64,000 nt of DNA from NCBI GenBank assembly GCA_023384135.1, contig JAHDXS010000001.1, forward strand, positions 558,001 to 622,000. Direction: 5' to 3'. The translations under genes and the position numbers were made by a program. This document shows positions 44,841 through 53,340 of this stretch, piece after piece. How positions within the stretch are numbered: the stretch's first letter is position 1; each line of letters opens with the position of its first letter. This stretch comes from Alphaproteobacteria bacterium. GTDB lineage: Bacteria > Pseudomonadota > Alphaproteobacteria > Micavibrionales > Micavibrionaceae. Under the pieces are notes generated by a model, which ran no database searches, was not told the origin of the DNA, and was given only the letters and a program-made list of their open reading frames with translations.

Positions 44841-45765
44841 GCGCGAACTGATATCCATCGTCATCCCTTGCTATAACGAACAGGAAGTGATCCGCACCTG
44901 CCACGAAAAGGTGCTGGAAGGCATGGCAGGCTTGCCCTTCGACTTCGAGATCATCTATATCAACGACGGCAGCCGCGACAAAACGCTGGAAATACTCCGC
45001 GAAATCAATGCAGCCGACAAACGCGCCCGCGTCCTCAACCTCTCCCGCAACTTCGGGAAGGAGGCCGCAATGACCGCCGGCATAGACGCCGCGCGCGGAG
45101 ACGCGCTGATCGTTCTCGATGCCGACCTTCAGGACCCCCCATCCCTGATCCCGGAACTTATAAAAATCTGGAAAGATCAAAACGCCGATGTTGTCTACGG
45201 CCAGCGGGTAGACCGCGAGGGCGAAACATGGTTTAAAAAAGTTACGGCCAGCATGTTTTATCGCGCTATCAACAATATTAGCGCCGTAGAAATTCCGCGT
45301 AACACAGGCGACTTCCGCCTGATGAACCGCCGCGCGGTTGAGGCGCTGAAAGAGCTGCGCGAACACCACCGCTTCATGAAAGGCCTCTTCGCCTGGATCG
45401 GCTACAAGCAAGTCGCGCTGCAATATAACCGCGCGCCCCGCGCCGCCGGAACCACGAAATGGAATTATTGGAAACTCAGCAACTTCGCGATGGAGGGAAT
45501 CACAAGCTTCAGTATTGTTCCTCTGCGCATCGCCACCTTAGCGGGCTTCCTCATCTCTCTCTTCGCGTTTGGCTACGGCGGCTTTATAATTCTGATAACA
45601 TTATTCTTCGGGCGCGACCTGCCGGGTTACGCCTCCTTGATGGTCATGGTCACCTTCCTCAGCGGTATCCAGCTTCTGACCATAGGAATTCTCGGCGAGT
45701 ATATTGGCCGTATTTTTGGTGAAACCAAGAATCGCCCCCTCTATTTCATCGAGGAAGAACTCTGA
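44830..45765 (+). CDS. GtrB/DPM1-type family 2 glycosyltransferase
   Basis: 311 residues. Cytoplasmic GT-A domain (about 1-225) with SIVIPCYNEQEV, YINDGSRDKT and the metal-binding DADLQDPP, followed by two membrane helices (about 235-300) as in GtrB, ArnC and dolichol-phosphate mannosyltransferases. It should transfer a hexose or similar from a nucleotide sugar to polyprenyl phosphate, giving the donor that GtrA flips and a GT-C enzyme uses. The sugar cannot be told from sequence. Start overlaps the end of paralogue 3 by 11 bp. Confidence 0.92.
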   Translation: MGSKRELISIVIPCYNEQEVIRTCHEKVLEGMAGLPFDFEIIYINDGSRDKTLEILREINAADKRARVLNLSRNFGKEAAMTAGIDAARGDALIVLDADLQDPPSLIPELIKIWKDQNADVVYGQRVDREGETWFKKVTASMFYRAINNISAVEIPRNTGDFRLMNRRAVEALKELREHHRFMKGLFAWIGYKQVALQYNRAPRAAGTTKWNYWKLSNFAMEGITSFSIVPLRIATLAGFLISLFAFGYGGFIILITLFFGRDLPGYASLMVMVTFLSGIQLLTIGILGEYIGRIFGETKNRPLYFIEEEL

Positions 45766-45851
45766 TATAACGCGCGCTCACCGTGCTTTTTGCGCACCGC
45801 AACAACCTGCTTCCTTCCCCTCTGCCCAGCTTCGCGGTATGATGGATACAT

Positions 45852-45866
45852 GTGGGACGATCCCAC
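45852..45866. repeat. Short hairpin upstream of the DHH gene
   Basis: GTGGGA-CGA-TCCCAC forms a compact 6-bp stem with a 3-base loop, 50 bp before the ATG at 45919. It could be an operator half-palindrome or leader hairpin; evidence is slight. Confidence 0.25.
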
Positions 45867-45918
45867 GCTCTGCGTATGTATTTGACTTCTCGCGTTGTAA
45901 CTGCAGCAGGAACGTCCG

Positions 45919-46905
45919 ATGGCCCAAAACGCATCTAAGCGTAAACACAAAAACGGTAAACTCATGCCCGTGCCGGGCAAGCGTTACAGGCTGATCACGA
46001 GATCGGACATGGACGGCCTCGTCTGCGGAGTCCTGCTTAAGGAACTCGGCGTTATCGACGACATCATGTTCGCTCACCCGAAAGACATGCAGGACGGGCT
46101 GATCGAGGTCGGCCCCGAGGATATAACAACCAACCTGCCTTACAATGCGAACGCCTACATCTCCTTCGACCACCACGCCAGTGAAGCGCTGCGCGTGAAA
46201 GATGAGCCAGAAAATCATGTGATTAATCCCAAGGCCCCTTCCGCGGCGCGGGTTGTATATGAATATTTCGGCGGCGCCTCCGCCTTTCCGACCATCAGCG
46301 AGGAAATGATGCTCGCGGTCGATAAGGCCGACTCCGCCGACTTCACGAAGGAGGAAATCCTCAGCCCGACCGGCTGGCCGCTGCTAAGCTTCATCATGGA
46401 CGCACGAACGGGCCTCGGCCGCTTCCGTGACTTCAACATCTCCAACTACCAGCTGATGATGAAACTGATCGACTATTGCCGCAATCACGGCGATATCAAG
46501 GAGATTCTAAAGCTCCCGGATGTCAAGGAGCGCGTGGACCTCTATTTCGAGCAGGAAGCCAAATGCAAGCAGCAGATCGAACGATGCGGCGAAAAACACG
46601 GAAAACTAGTCGTGCTCGATTTACGTCAGGAGGAAACCATCTGGGCCGGAAACCGCTTCCTCGTATACGCCCTGTTCCCGCAATGTGCCGTATCACTGCA
46701 CGTCCTGTGGGGCAAGAACAAGCAAAACACCGTTTTCGCCTGCGGAAAGTCGATCGTGAACCGCTCCAGTAAGGTCAAGATCGGCAAAGTCATGCTCGAA
46801 TATGGCGGCGGGGGGCACGACGCCGCCGGAACCTGCCAGGTCGAAAACCTGAAATCCGAGCAAACCCTCAAGGAGCTGATTGAAAGGATCGGCAAAGAAG
46901 GGTAA
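45919..46905 (+). CDS. DHH-family phosphoesterase
   Basis: 328 residues, AGGA 9 bases before ATG. The DHH N-lobe shows RSDMDGLVCG, FDHHAS and the later metal-binding DKADSADF; the DHHA1 lobe ends with LEYGGGGHDAAGTCQV, which reads the substrate phosphate. Such proteins hydrolyse short oligoribonucleotides, cyclic dinucleotide products or polyphosphate; the generic name exopolyphosphatase is sometimes attached. The first 20 residues are basic and probably flexible. No neighbour narrows the substrate. Confidence 0.87.
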   Translation: MAQNASKRKHKNGKLMPVPGKRYRLITRSDMDGLVCGVLLKELGVIDDIMFAHPKDMQDGLIEVGPEDITTNLPYNANAYISFDHHASEALRVKDEPENHVINPKAPSAARVVYEYFGGASAFPTISEEMMLAVDKADSADFTKEEILSPTGWPLLSFIMDARTGLGRFRDFNISNYQLMMKLIDYCRNHGDIKEILKLPDVKERVDLYFEQEAKCKQQIERCGEKHGKLVVLDLRQEETIWAGNRFLVYALFPQCAVSLHVLWGKNKQNTVFACGKSIVNRSSKVKIGKVMLEYGGGGHDAAGTCQVENLKSEQTLKELIERIGKEG

Positions 46906-46972
46906 TCTAACGCCATCGCCAAGCATGCGTTAACCCGCGGACTGATACGGGGCAGGAGCCGAATCCTCGCAT

Positions 46973-48382
46973 ATGACATTTGTACGCAAATTCCTGGGGC
47001 ACTCTCTGATCCTCCGGCCACCCGCGAAGTCGAGCCTGTCCCAGCGCGAACAGCTCTTGGCCATAATCACGCACGCCAACCGCACAACGCCCTACTACAA
47101 GGGTAAGTTCGACCTGTTCCTGAGCACCGCGCATAACCTGTCCGACGAGGAGTTTTTCTATGCCTTTGGCCACCTCCCCATTGCGACGAAACAGGACTTG
47201 CGCGAACGGAACAGTGATTTTGTTTGCGAAAATCTCAAGGACAAGGCCGACTTGCTCGCCGGAGGAAAAGCGCCGGGCGCTCTGGAATTTATTAACCGTG
47301 TGCTGTTCAAAAAAGATTTTTGCACCTCGATCTCAACAGGCGGCTCCTCCGGCATCCCGACTTTCCGTTGGCTGGATCACGACGATGCGAATGTTTTCGC
47401 GCAATCGTTCCTTCATTCCTTCAAGCTCAACGGCTGGACACCCGGAGAGAATTTCGTGGTCTTCTATCCGCTGAAATCCTACTTTACCGGAACGTATGCG
47501 GCAAAAGAGAAGGCGTTGCGCAACCTCTTTGGCTTTACGATGGTGCCCTTTGAGGATATCAACCGAGAAACGGTCGAAAATCTCTTGGAAACATTACGCA
47601 AACGCAAGGCGACCCTACTGGTCATCTTCCCCTGTGTTCTTCAACGCATCGCCGAAATCATGGCCGCCGAGAAAATCGCGCCTTTTGAAAACCTTCCCTG
47701 TATCAACGTCAGCGGCGAATTTTTCCTGGATTGCAGCAAACGCTTCATCCAGAGCATGTTTCCTGACAGCGATATCCAGTCCACATACGGCGCGGTCGAG
47801 TTCGGCGAGATCGCACACCAATACGGGCTCTCATCGCAGGATTACAAAGTGTTTGACGATTATGTCTATATGGAACAAGGTCCGGACAACACGATGCTGG
47901 TCACCGCCCTCCGCCAAAAGGCCTTCCCCCTGATCCGCTACCAGATCGAAGATATGGGCCGCATCGCGACCGCACCCGACGGAACGCAGACCATCACGAT
48001 GCTGGAGGGCAAAAACACCGATTACGTCATCGGCGCGGACGGCTATTGTTATTACGCCTCGTTCTTCAACGCCCTGATCAACGAAATCAACAAATCCTGT
48101 GGCTTTCCGATCATCCACTTCATGCTCCGCATCCAGACGTCGGGCCGCAAAAATATTCTCCAGATCAATTTCGTCCTCAGCGATCACGCCAAAACCGAAT
48201 ATGTCGAAACCGCATCTCTCGAAGTGTTACAACGCTACTTTGCGAATTTCGACGGCATCGAGACACGCTTCTTGCCGTATTTCGAGCATGATTACACCCG
48301 CAAGTTCAAAATCATCGGTGAAGGCGACGGCCTTGCCGAAGTCGTAGGCGGATATTATCAGCATCAGGCGTTGGCTTCATGA
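46973..48382 (+). CDS. CapK/PaaK-like adenylate-forming enzyme
   Basis: 469 residues. The phosphate-binding loop STGGSSGIPT corresponds to the T-S-G-T-T-G motif of adenylate-forming enzymes, with the Tyr-rich YGAVEFGEIAH block and RYQIEDMGRI as the adenine and hinge motifs. It belongs with the phenylacetate-CoA ligase-like CapK group, often found with polysaccharide genes. The substrate is unknown; proximity to the glycosylation cassette is suggestive. The stop overlaps the photolyase start (ATGA). Confidence 0.75.
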   Translation: MTFVRKFLGHSLILRPPAKSSLSQREQLLAIITHANRTTPYYKGKFDLFLSTAHNLSDEEFFYAFGHLPIATKQDLRERNSDFVCENLKDKADLLAGGKAPGALEFINRVLFKKDFCTSISTGGSSGIPTFRWLDHDDANVFAQSFLHSFKLNGWTPGENFVVFYPLKSYFTGTYAAKEKALRNLFGFTMVPFEDINRETVENLLETLRKRKATLLVIFPCVLQRIAEIMAAEKIAPFENLPCINVSGEFFLDCSKRFIQSMFPDSDIQSTYGAVEFGEIAHQYGLSSQDYKVFDDYVYMEQGPDNTMLVTALRQKAFPLIRYQIEDMGRIATAPDGTQTITMLEGKNTDYVIGADGYCYYASFFNALINEINKSCGFPIIHFMLRIQTSGRKNILQINFVLSDHAKTEYVETASLEVLQRYFANFDGIETRFLPYFEHDYTRKFKIIGEGDGLAEVVGGYYQHQALAS

Positions 48383-49803
48383 CGGCAAAAACGGCCCTGC
48401 TCTGGTTCAGACAGGACTTAAGGCTAGACGACAACCCGGCCTTGCTCGCCGCCGCGGCTTCGGATTATGAAATCCTCCCGGTCTATATCCTGGACGACGA
48501 AAGCCCCGGGGCTTGGAAAATGGGCGGCGCCTCCCGCTGGTGGCTGCACAAAAGCCTCGTATCCCTCAACCGCAGCCTTGACGGGCACATACTCTTTTAC
48601 AAGGGCAACACACAAGCCGTATTGTCGGATCTGATCGAACAGCAGAAACCCGAAGCGCTCTTCTGCAACCGCTGCTATGAACCCTGGAATCGCCAGCTGG
48701 AACACAGGCTTGCCGACCTTTTTAAAGCACGCGGTATCGACGCACAGAGTTTCAATGCGTCGCTCTTGAATGAACCGTGGGAGGTCAAAAAAAGCGATGG
48801 CACGCCCTATGGCGTTTATACGCCTTATTCCAAGGCTGCCTTGCAACGGCTCAATGACCCCAAAAGACCCGAAAATGCACCGGCGCATTTAAGGTTCAAA
48901 TTGGTTCATGATCGGCCTCCGCTCTCCGCGCTTAATCTGCTCGGCAAACCCGCATGGTATAAAAAAATGGAGCCGCACTGGTCCCCCGGAGAACAGGGCG
49001 CGCGTCAAAAATTCGATAGGTTTTTGCAAGAGAGCATGAAAAACTATGCCGCCGAACGCGACCGGCCCGATCTAAACTCCACCTCATCCCTCTCCCCCCA
49101 CCTTCATTTCGGGGAAATTTCCCCACGCCGCATACTCTGGGAAACAAGAGAACATGCCGCCGCCGCACAGGCCGAAGCGGGCGCGGATAAATTCATCAGC
49201 GAAATTCTCTGGCGCGAATTCTGCCATCACCTGCTTCACACGCACCCGCATATGCCCGAAAGGCCGTTGAAACAAAACTTTGAGAACATTTCATGGAACC
49301 GCGACGATGCAGCGCTCCGGCGCTGGCAGAAAGGTCAAACCGGCATCCCCATCGTGGACGCCGGAATGCGCCAGCTCTGGCAAACGGGCTGGATGCATAA
49401 CCGCGTCCGCATGATTGTGGCCTCTCTGCTCGTCAAAAACATGGGCATCGACTGGCGCGAGGGCGAACGCTGGTTCTGGGACTGCCTCGTGGACGCCGAC
49501 CTGGCCAACAACGCCGCCGGCTGGCAATGGGTCGCAGGATGCGGCGCCGACGCCGCGCCCTATTTCCGCATCTTCAACCCGGTTACGCAGGCCCAGAAAT
49601 TCGACCCCGAAGGCCGCTATATCCGCAAATTCGTCCCCGAGATCGCGAAGCTGGACACCGAATCCCTTTTCGCGCCATGGCTCGCCTCAAGACTCGATCT
49701 GGCCAGCGCAGGCGTCGTTTTGGGCGAAACCTACCCACACCCGATTATAGACCTTGCAGCTTCACGGCAAAAAGCACTGGAAGCGTACGCCCGGATCAAA
49801 TAA
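48379..49803 (+). CDS. phr: Deoxyribodipyrimidine photolyase
   Basis: 474 residues. N-terminal alpha/beta antenna domain (LLWFRQDLRLDDNPAL) and the C-terminal FAD domain with LSPHLHFGEISPR, WREFCHHLL, GIPIVDAGMRQLWQTGWMHN, RVRMIVASLLVK and DADLANNAAGWQWVAG. These match class I CPD photolyases, which use blue light to split cyclobutane dimers; the Trp residues of the electron chain appear present. The antenna chromophore cannot be told by eye. Overlaps the CapK-like gene by 4 bp; the LD-carboxypeptidase follows after 9 bp. Confidence 0.95.
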   Translation: MTAKTALLWFRQDLRLDDNPALLAAAASDYEILPVYILDDESPGAWKMGGASRWWLHKSLVSLNRSLDGHILFYKGNTQAVLSDLIEQQKPEALFCNRCYEPWNRQLEHRLADLFKARGIDAQSFNASLLNEPWEVKKSDGTPYGVYTPYSKAALQRLNDPKRPENAPAHLRFKLVHDRPPLSALNLLGKPAWYKKMEPHWSPGEQGARQKFDRFLQESMKNYAAERDRPDLNSTSSLSPHLHFGEISPRRILWETREHAAAAQAEAGADKFISEILWREFCHHLLHTHPHMPERPLKQNFENISWNRDDAALRRWQKGQTGIPIVDAGMRQLWQTGWMHNRVRMIVASLLVKNMGIDWREGERWFWDCLVDADLANNAAGWQWVAGCGADAAPYFRIFNPVTQAQKFDPEGRYIRKFVPEIAKLDTESLFAPWLASRLDLASAGVVLGETYPHPIIDLAASRQKALEAYARIK

Positions 49804-49812
49804 AAACATCCT

Positions 49813-50730
49813 ATGACAAAGAAACATCTCGCCCCCGCCCTGAAACCCGGAGACACAATCGGTGTGTTCGCCCCCTCCAGTTGGGTGGAAAAGGACGATA
49901 TCGAAAAATCGAAAGCCATTCTGGAAAAGAAAGGCTACAAGGTCTTCGTCCACCCGCAGACCTACGAACGTTTAAACCAGTCTGCAGGCAATCACCTGCA
50001 AAAAACGCTGGCCTTTCAAGGCCTCTGGCAGCGCGACGATATCAAGGCGATCTGGGCGGCGGGCGGCGGCAATCGGGCCATGTACCTGCTGGATACGATC
50101 AACTTCGAAAAAATTAAAAGTTCCCCAAAAATCCTGATCGGATTTAGCGACGTGACCTCGCTCCTCAACGCGGTCTACGCACATACGGCAATCGTGACTT
50201 TCCATGGTCAGGTTTTTAAAAATCTACATAAATGGAAAGAGTTGGATCACGCTCTTAATATCCTCTCCGGCAAAAAAGACGTGGCCGTACCCTTCAGCGA
50301 TGCTTTGGTCGTTCGCCCCGGCCGTGCAAAAGGCCACCTTATGGGCGGCAACCTAAGTATTTTCCAGTACCTGCCCGGAACCCTGCCGGAAAAAGCGTTC
50401 AAGGGCGCAATCATCTTCCTTGAAGACTGCAACGAGGAACTCAGCCGCATAGACCGCATGCTCCTGCACCTCAAACGCTCGGGCATATTCGAAAACGCCG
50501 CCGCTCTGCTGCTGGGCGAATTCTCGAACATGCTGGAATCCCAGCGCCCGTTCGGCTTCAAGTTTGAGGATATCGTGTCCGAACTAACCGACGGGCTTGA
50601 AATTCCCGTCGTCATGAATCTACCTTTCGGGCACGGGAAAACACTTTACAGCCTGCCCATCGGCGCCAGCGCTAAACTGGATACAGCGGAATTCATGCTA
50701 AAGCTTCCCGAACCTGCTACGCAAATATGA
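49813..50730 (+). CDS. LD-carboxypeptidase / MccF-like S66 peptidase
   Basis: 305 residues, no signal peptide, so cytoplasmic. The nucleophilic Ser is in GFSDVTSLLNA; the catalytic Glu and His of the S66 triad are in EDCNEELSRIDRML and NLPFGHGK. Members remove the terminal D-alanine from murein tetrapeptides during wall recycling, or cleave acylated nucleotide antibiotics such as microcin C; the two cannot be told apart here. It closes an operon-like run of four genes that starts at 45919. Confidence 0.9.
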   Translation: MTKKHLAPALKPGDTIGVFAPSSWVEKDDIEKSKAILEKKGYKVFVHPQTYERLNQSAGNHLQKTLAFQGLWQRDDIKAIWAAGGGNRAMYLLDTINFEKIKSSPKILIGFSDVTSLLNAVYAHTAIVTFHGQVFKNLHKWKELDHALNILSGKKDVAVPFSDALVVRPGRAKGHLMGGNLSIFQYLPGTLPEKAFKGAIIFLEDCNEELSRIDRMLLHLKRSGIFENAAALLLGEFSNMLESQRPFGFKFEDIVSELTDGLEIPVVMNLPFGHGKTLYSLPIGASAKLDTAEFMLKLPEPATQI

Positions 50731-50798
50731 AAAACGGCAAGGGAATCGCGCGCCAAATATTTCCATAAGATATAAAAATCATTTTTCCTAATATTTGT

Positions 50799-50851
50799 TT
50801 GACAGAATATCACCGCCTTATGGTAACATCTACACACAACGAACAGTGTGT
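50799..50851 (+). promoter_or_regulatory. Possible promoter with inverted repeat before the 237-residue gene
   Basis: A perfect -35 TTGACA (50799-50804) is followed by TAACAT at 50824 with a long 19-base spacer. Directly after is ACACAC (50832-50837) paired with GTGTGT (50846-50851) around 8 bases, a plausible repressor site at the start point. Confidence 0.4.
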
Positions 50852-50865
50852 TAGTGTAAAACTTT

Positions 50866-51579
50866 ATGCGTTTTGAGTTCTCTTGCAAGGAAACTGATGG
50901 TGGGATCGGTTTCGAGGCAAAAGGATGCGGTTTGGGATATCGTTACGATGGCCGCACCCTCACGCTCGATGTTCTCCACCTCTGTATGCGCCGCCCTCTG
51001 CTCCTGCTTGATCTGGGGCCGGTTTTTCCGCGCAATCCTTTGCTCTATGCGGAATTCCTCGAAAAAGCGGCTCAGATCAACGCCCTGCTCTACAGCAGCA
51101 ACCAAACCCTCAACCTCTGCGAAACTATACATGTCGAAAAACTCGTCCCTGTCATCTGGCAACTGGCCAAAACGGCTGAACTCGCTCACGATGTCGAACT
51201 GAAAAACTATAAGGCCTTTTCGGAGAGCGTCGGCACGATCCATGAGGTCCAGACCTTCCGCCTTGACTATGAGGAAAGCCGCTACGGCCGGGACAACCCG
51301 TATAGACTCACACTGAAAACCCATAGCGGAACGGAAATCCGCGCCTCAGGCAGTACGGCTCGAGCCGCGATCTCAAAAATTGCCGAATTGACGCTGCGCG
51401 ACGTAATCGCGCTGGAGTTTTCGCTTCAATCAGGCGAAAACGCCCAAAAGCTCATCGCCTTATCGGCCCGCTTATCAACCGTTGCACGTCTCCTGGACAT
51501 GAATTTTGATCCTAGCGACAAGCTATTGATATCTAAGAAAAAAGACGAAAAAGCCAGAAGCGGAAAAAGCCTGTATTAA
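50866..51579 (+). CDS. Conserved-looking protein of unknown function, 237 residues
   Basis: No signal peptide, no membrane helix. The N-terminus is beta-rich and Gly/Cys-rich (begins MRFEFSCKETDG), then a long helix with CMRRPLLLLDLGPVFPRNPLLY, a mixed middle with TLKTHSGTEIRASGS, and a basic helical end. I recognise no family. It is monocistronic, with its own promoter-like sequence and an AT-rich upstream region, and lies before carD. Codon use is in line with neighbours, which supports that it is real. Confidence 0.65.
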   Translation: MRFEFSCKETDGGIGFEAKGCGLGYRYDGRTLTLDVLHLCMRRPLLLLDLGPVFPRNPLLYAEFLEKAAQINALLYSSNQTLNLCETIHVEKLVPVIWQLAKTAELAHDVELKNYKAFSESVGTIHEVQTFRLDYEESRYGRDNPYRLTLKTHSGTEIRASGSTARAAISKIAELTLRDVIALEFSLQSGENAQKLIALSARLSTVARLLDMNFDPSDKLLISKKKDEKARSGKSLY

Positions 51580-51597
51580 GACACGTACAGGTCAATA

Positions 51598-51616
51598 TTT
51601 TTACATAACGTAAAAA
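51598..51616. repeat. Inverted repeat between the 237-residue gene and carD
   Basis: TTTTTAC and GTAAAAA pair perfectly around ATAAC. It begins 19 bases after the preceding stop and about 20 before a carD promoter candidate. No T-run follows, so termination is uncertain and an operator is possible. Confidence 0.35.
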
Positions 51617-51633
51617 TCATCCTGCCCAAAAAC

Positions 51634-51662
51634 TTGTAATTTCCTGAATTTTTTGATACCAT
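51634..51662 (+). promoter_or_regulatory. Possible carD promoter
   Basis: TTGTAA, a 17-base spacer and TACCAT. It would give a leader of about 135 bases containing T-rich and G-rich stretches before the ATG at 51807. Confidence 0.35.
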
Positions 51663-51806
51663 CCCCCCTCATTACCGTGAAGCGGGTTAGAGAACGGGTG
51701 AGCTGGGACGCAAGCGTATAACTGCGTGGGTGCTTTGTTTTCTCTTTTTTTCTCCCCCTCTATAAACGGTGAATTTAACCCTGGCAACAATAAGGTGAAG
51801 CAAATT

Positions 51807-52349
51807 ATGGCTGGAAACGACAATTTCGGATTTAAAGCAGGCGACAAGGTGGTTTACCCCGCGCATGGCGTTGGCCAGATTGCAGGGATCGAAACCCAGA
51901 CCATCGCCGGCATGACCGTCACGTTGTACGTGATCGAGTTCGAAAAGGACCGCATGCGCCTTAAGATCCCCGTTGCCAAGGCTCAATCTTCCGGCCTGCG
52001 CAAGCTAACCTCCAGCCGCCGTCTGAACGACGCCCTGGAGACCTTGAAGGGCCGTTCGCGCGTCCGCCGCACCATGTGGAGCCGCCGCGCACAGGAATAC
52101 GAAACCAAGATCAACTCGGGCGACCCCGTTTCGATCGCCGAAGTTCTGCGCGACCTTAAGCGCAGCAACGATGACACGGAACAGTCCTACAGCGAACGCC
52201 AGATTTACCAGTCTGCGCTGGAGCGTCTGGCCCGCGAAGTGGCGGCCGTCAACAAGATTTCGGAGACGAGAGCGACCGAAAAACTTGAGGAACTGATGGG
52301 CAAGCGCCCCCCGCGTGGTGGCAAATCCGTCACCAAGCAGGCGGCATAA
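51807..52349 (+). CDS. carD: CarD-family transcriptional regulator
   Basis: 180 residues from ATG 51807, the family start (MAGNDNFGFKAGDKVVYPAHG), with AAGGTG upstream; the longer frame from 51726 adds non-conserved residues. The N-terminal RNA-polymerase-interaction domain (about 8-70: VVYPAHGVGQIAGIE, YVIEFEKDRMRLKIP) is Tudor-like as in Mfd; the helical C-terminal domain contains the Trp in RRTMWSRRAQEYE that props open the transcription bubble. It generally stabilises open complexes at rRNA and other promoters. The gene ends in a strong terminator. Confidence 0.95.
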   Translation: MAGNDNFGFKAGDKVVYPAHGVGQIAGIETQTIAGMTVTLYVIEFEKDRMRLKIPVAKAQSSGLRKLTSSRRLNDALETLKGRSRVRRTMWSRRAQEYETKINSGDPVSIAEVLRDLKRSNDDTEQSYSERQIYQSALERLAREVAAVNKISETRATEKLEELMGKRPPRGGKSVTKQAA

Positions 52350-52383
52350 TCAAAGCCGCTAATATTAATTTTGAACGTTATCT

Positions 52384-52427
52384 TCAGGCGCAATAAGGAA
52401 AATACTTCCTTTGCGCCTGATTTTTTT
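52384..52427 (+). terminator. Intrinsic terminator after carD
   Basis: TCAGGCGCAA (52384-52393) pairs with TTGCGCCTGA (52411-52420), extended by AGGA/TCCT inside, and is followed by seven T. Confidence 0.9.
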
Positions 52428-52517
52428 GTATGATTCGGGTACGGGTTTGAAAAAACCTGCCCGCCTTTTAAAAACTGCCCCACCTTTTTAAATATCCACA
52501 CCCATCTGGCACCGCAC

Positions 52518-53336
52518 GTGAAAACCGCTGCAAAAGATTATCGATTCATGGATTTAGGAAGCCCGCGCCGCATCTGGGCGATCTCGGCTATCCATGGGGA
52601 AATCGAGCGCCTGACCGCCCTTCACGACGATATCTACCCCCACATTCTCCCCGGCGACCGCGTAGTCTATCTAGGCAATTATTTCGGCTTCGGCCACCAC
52701 GCCGTCGAGGTGATCGACGAACTCCTGACCTTCCGCCGCTCGGTTCTGGCCAAACGCGGCATGATAGCGGAAGATATCGTATACCTCCGTGGCTCTCAGG
52801 AAGAAATGCTCCAGAAACTTCTTCAGTTACAATTCGCGCCAGACCCCGGCGGAATTCTACTCTGGATGCTCGGCAACGGGCTTATGAGCACGCTTTATTC
52901 ATACGGCGTCAGCCCCCACGATGGCATCGAATGTTGCCGTCAGGGCGTGATCGGCCTGGCACGCTGGACGGGCACGGTCCGCGAAGCCATCCGTAAACGC
53001 CCCGGCCACGAAAGTTTTAACACCCGCCTGCACCGCGCCGCCCATACCTCCCCGTCCCTCGAAACGCCGATCCTCTTCGTGAACAGCGGCCTGCGCACCG
53101 ACCGTCCGATGGAAGAACAAGGTGATAGTTTCTGGTGGGCCAACCGCGAATTTGAGCAAATCCAGCAGCCTTACTCGCCCTTCGCTAAGGTCGTGCGCGG
53201 CTATGACCCGGACCATAAAGGCGTAAACATGAACTGCGTGACAGCCACCATAGACGGCGGCTGCGGCTTCGGCGGCGCGTTGGTCTGCACCGTTTTCGAC
53301 GGCGCGGGGGCAGCGCTCGACACCGCCCAGTTCTAG
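52518..53336 (+). CDS. Calcineurin-like phosphoesterase fold protein lacking the metal ligands
   Basis: 272 residues from GTG 52518, or 262 from ATG 52548. The frame of a bacterial PP1-like metallophosphatase is clear: WAISAIHGEIERL where active members have xxIGDIHGxxxxL, VVYLGNYFGFG where they have VxLGDYVDRG, and YLRGSQEEML where they have RGNHE. So the first-site Asp is Ala, the bridging Asp is Asn and the Asn-His pair is Ser-Gln; only part of the site remains. Catalysis is unlikely and a binding or regulatory role is more probable. It lies after carD, past a terminator. Confidence 0.75.
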   Translation: MKTAAKDYRFMDLGSPRRIWAISAIHGEIERLTALHDDIYPHILPGDRVVYLGNYFGFGHHAVEVIDELLTFRRSVLAKRGMIAEDIVYLRGSQEEMLQKLLQLQFAPDPGGILLWMLGNGLMSTLYSYGVSPHDGIECCRQGVIGLARWTGTVREAIRKRPGHESFNTRLHRAAHTSPSLETPILFVNSGLRTDRPMEEQGDSFWWANREFEQIQQPYSPFAKVVRGYDPDHKGVNMNCVTATIDGGCGFGGALVCTVFDGAGAALDTAQF

Positions 53337-53340
53337 AAAT

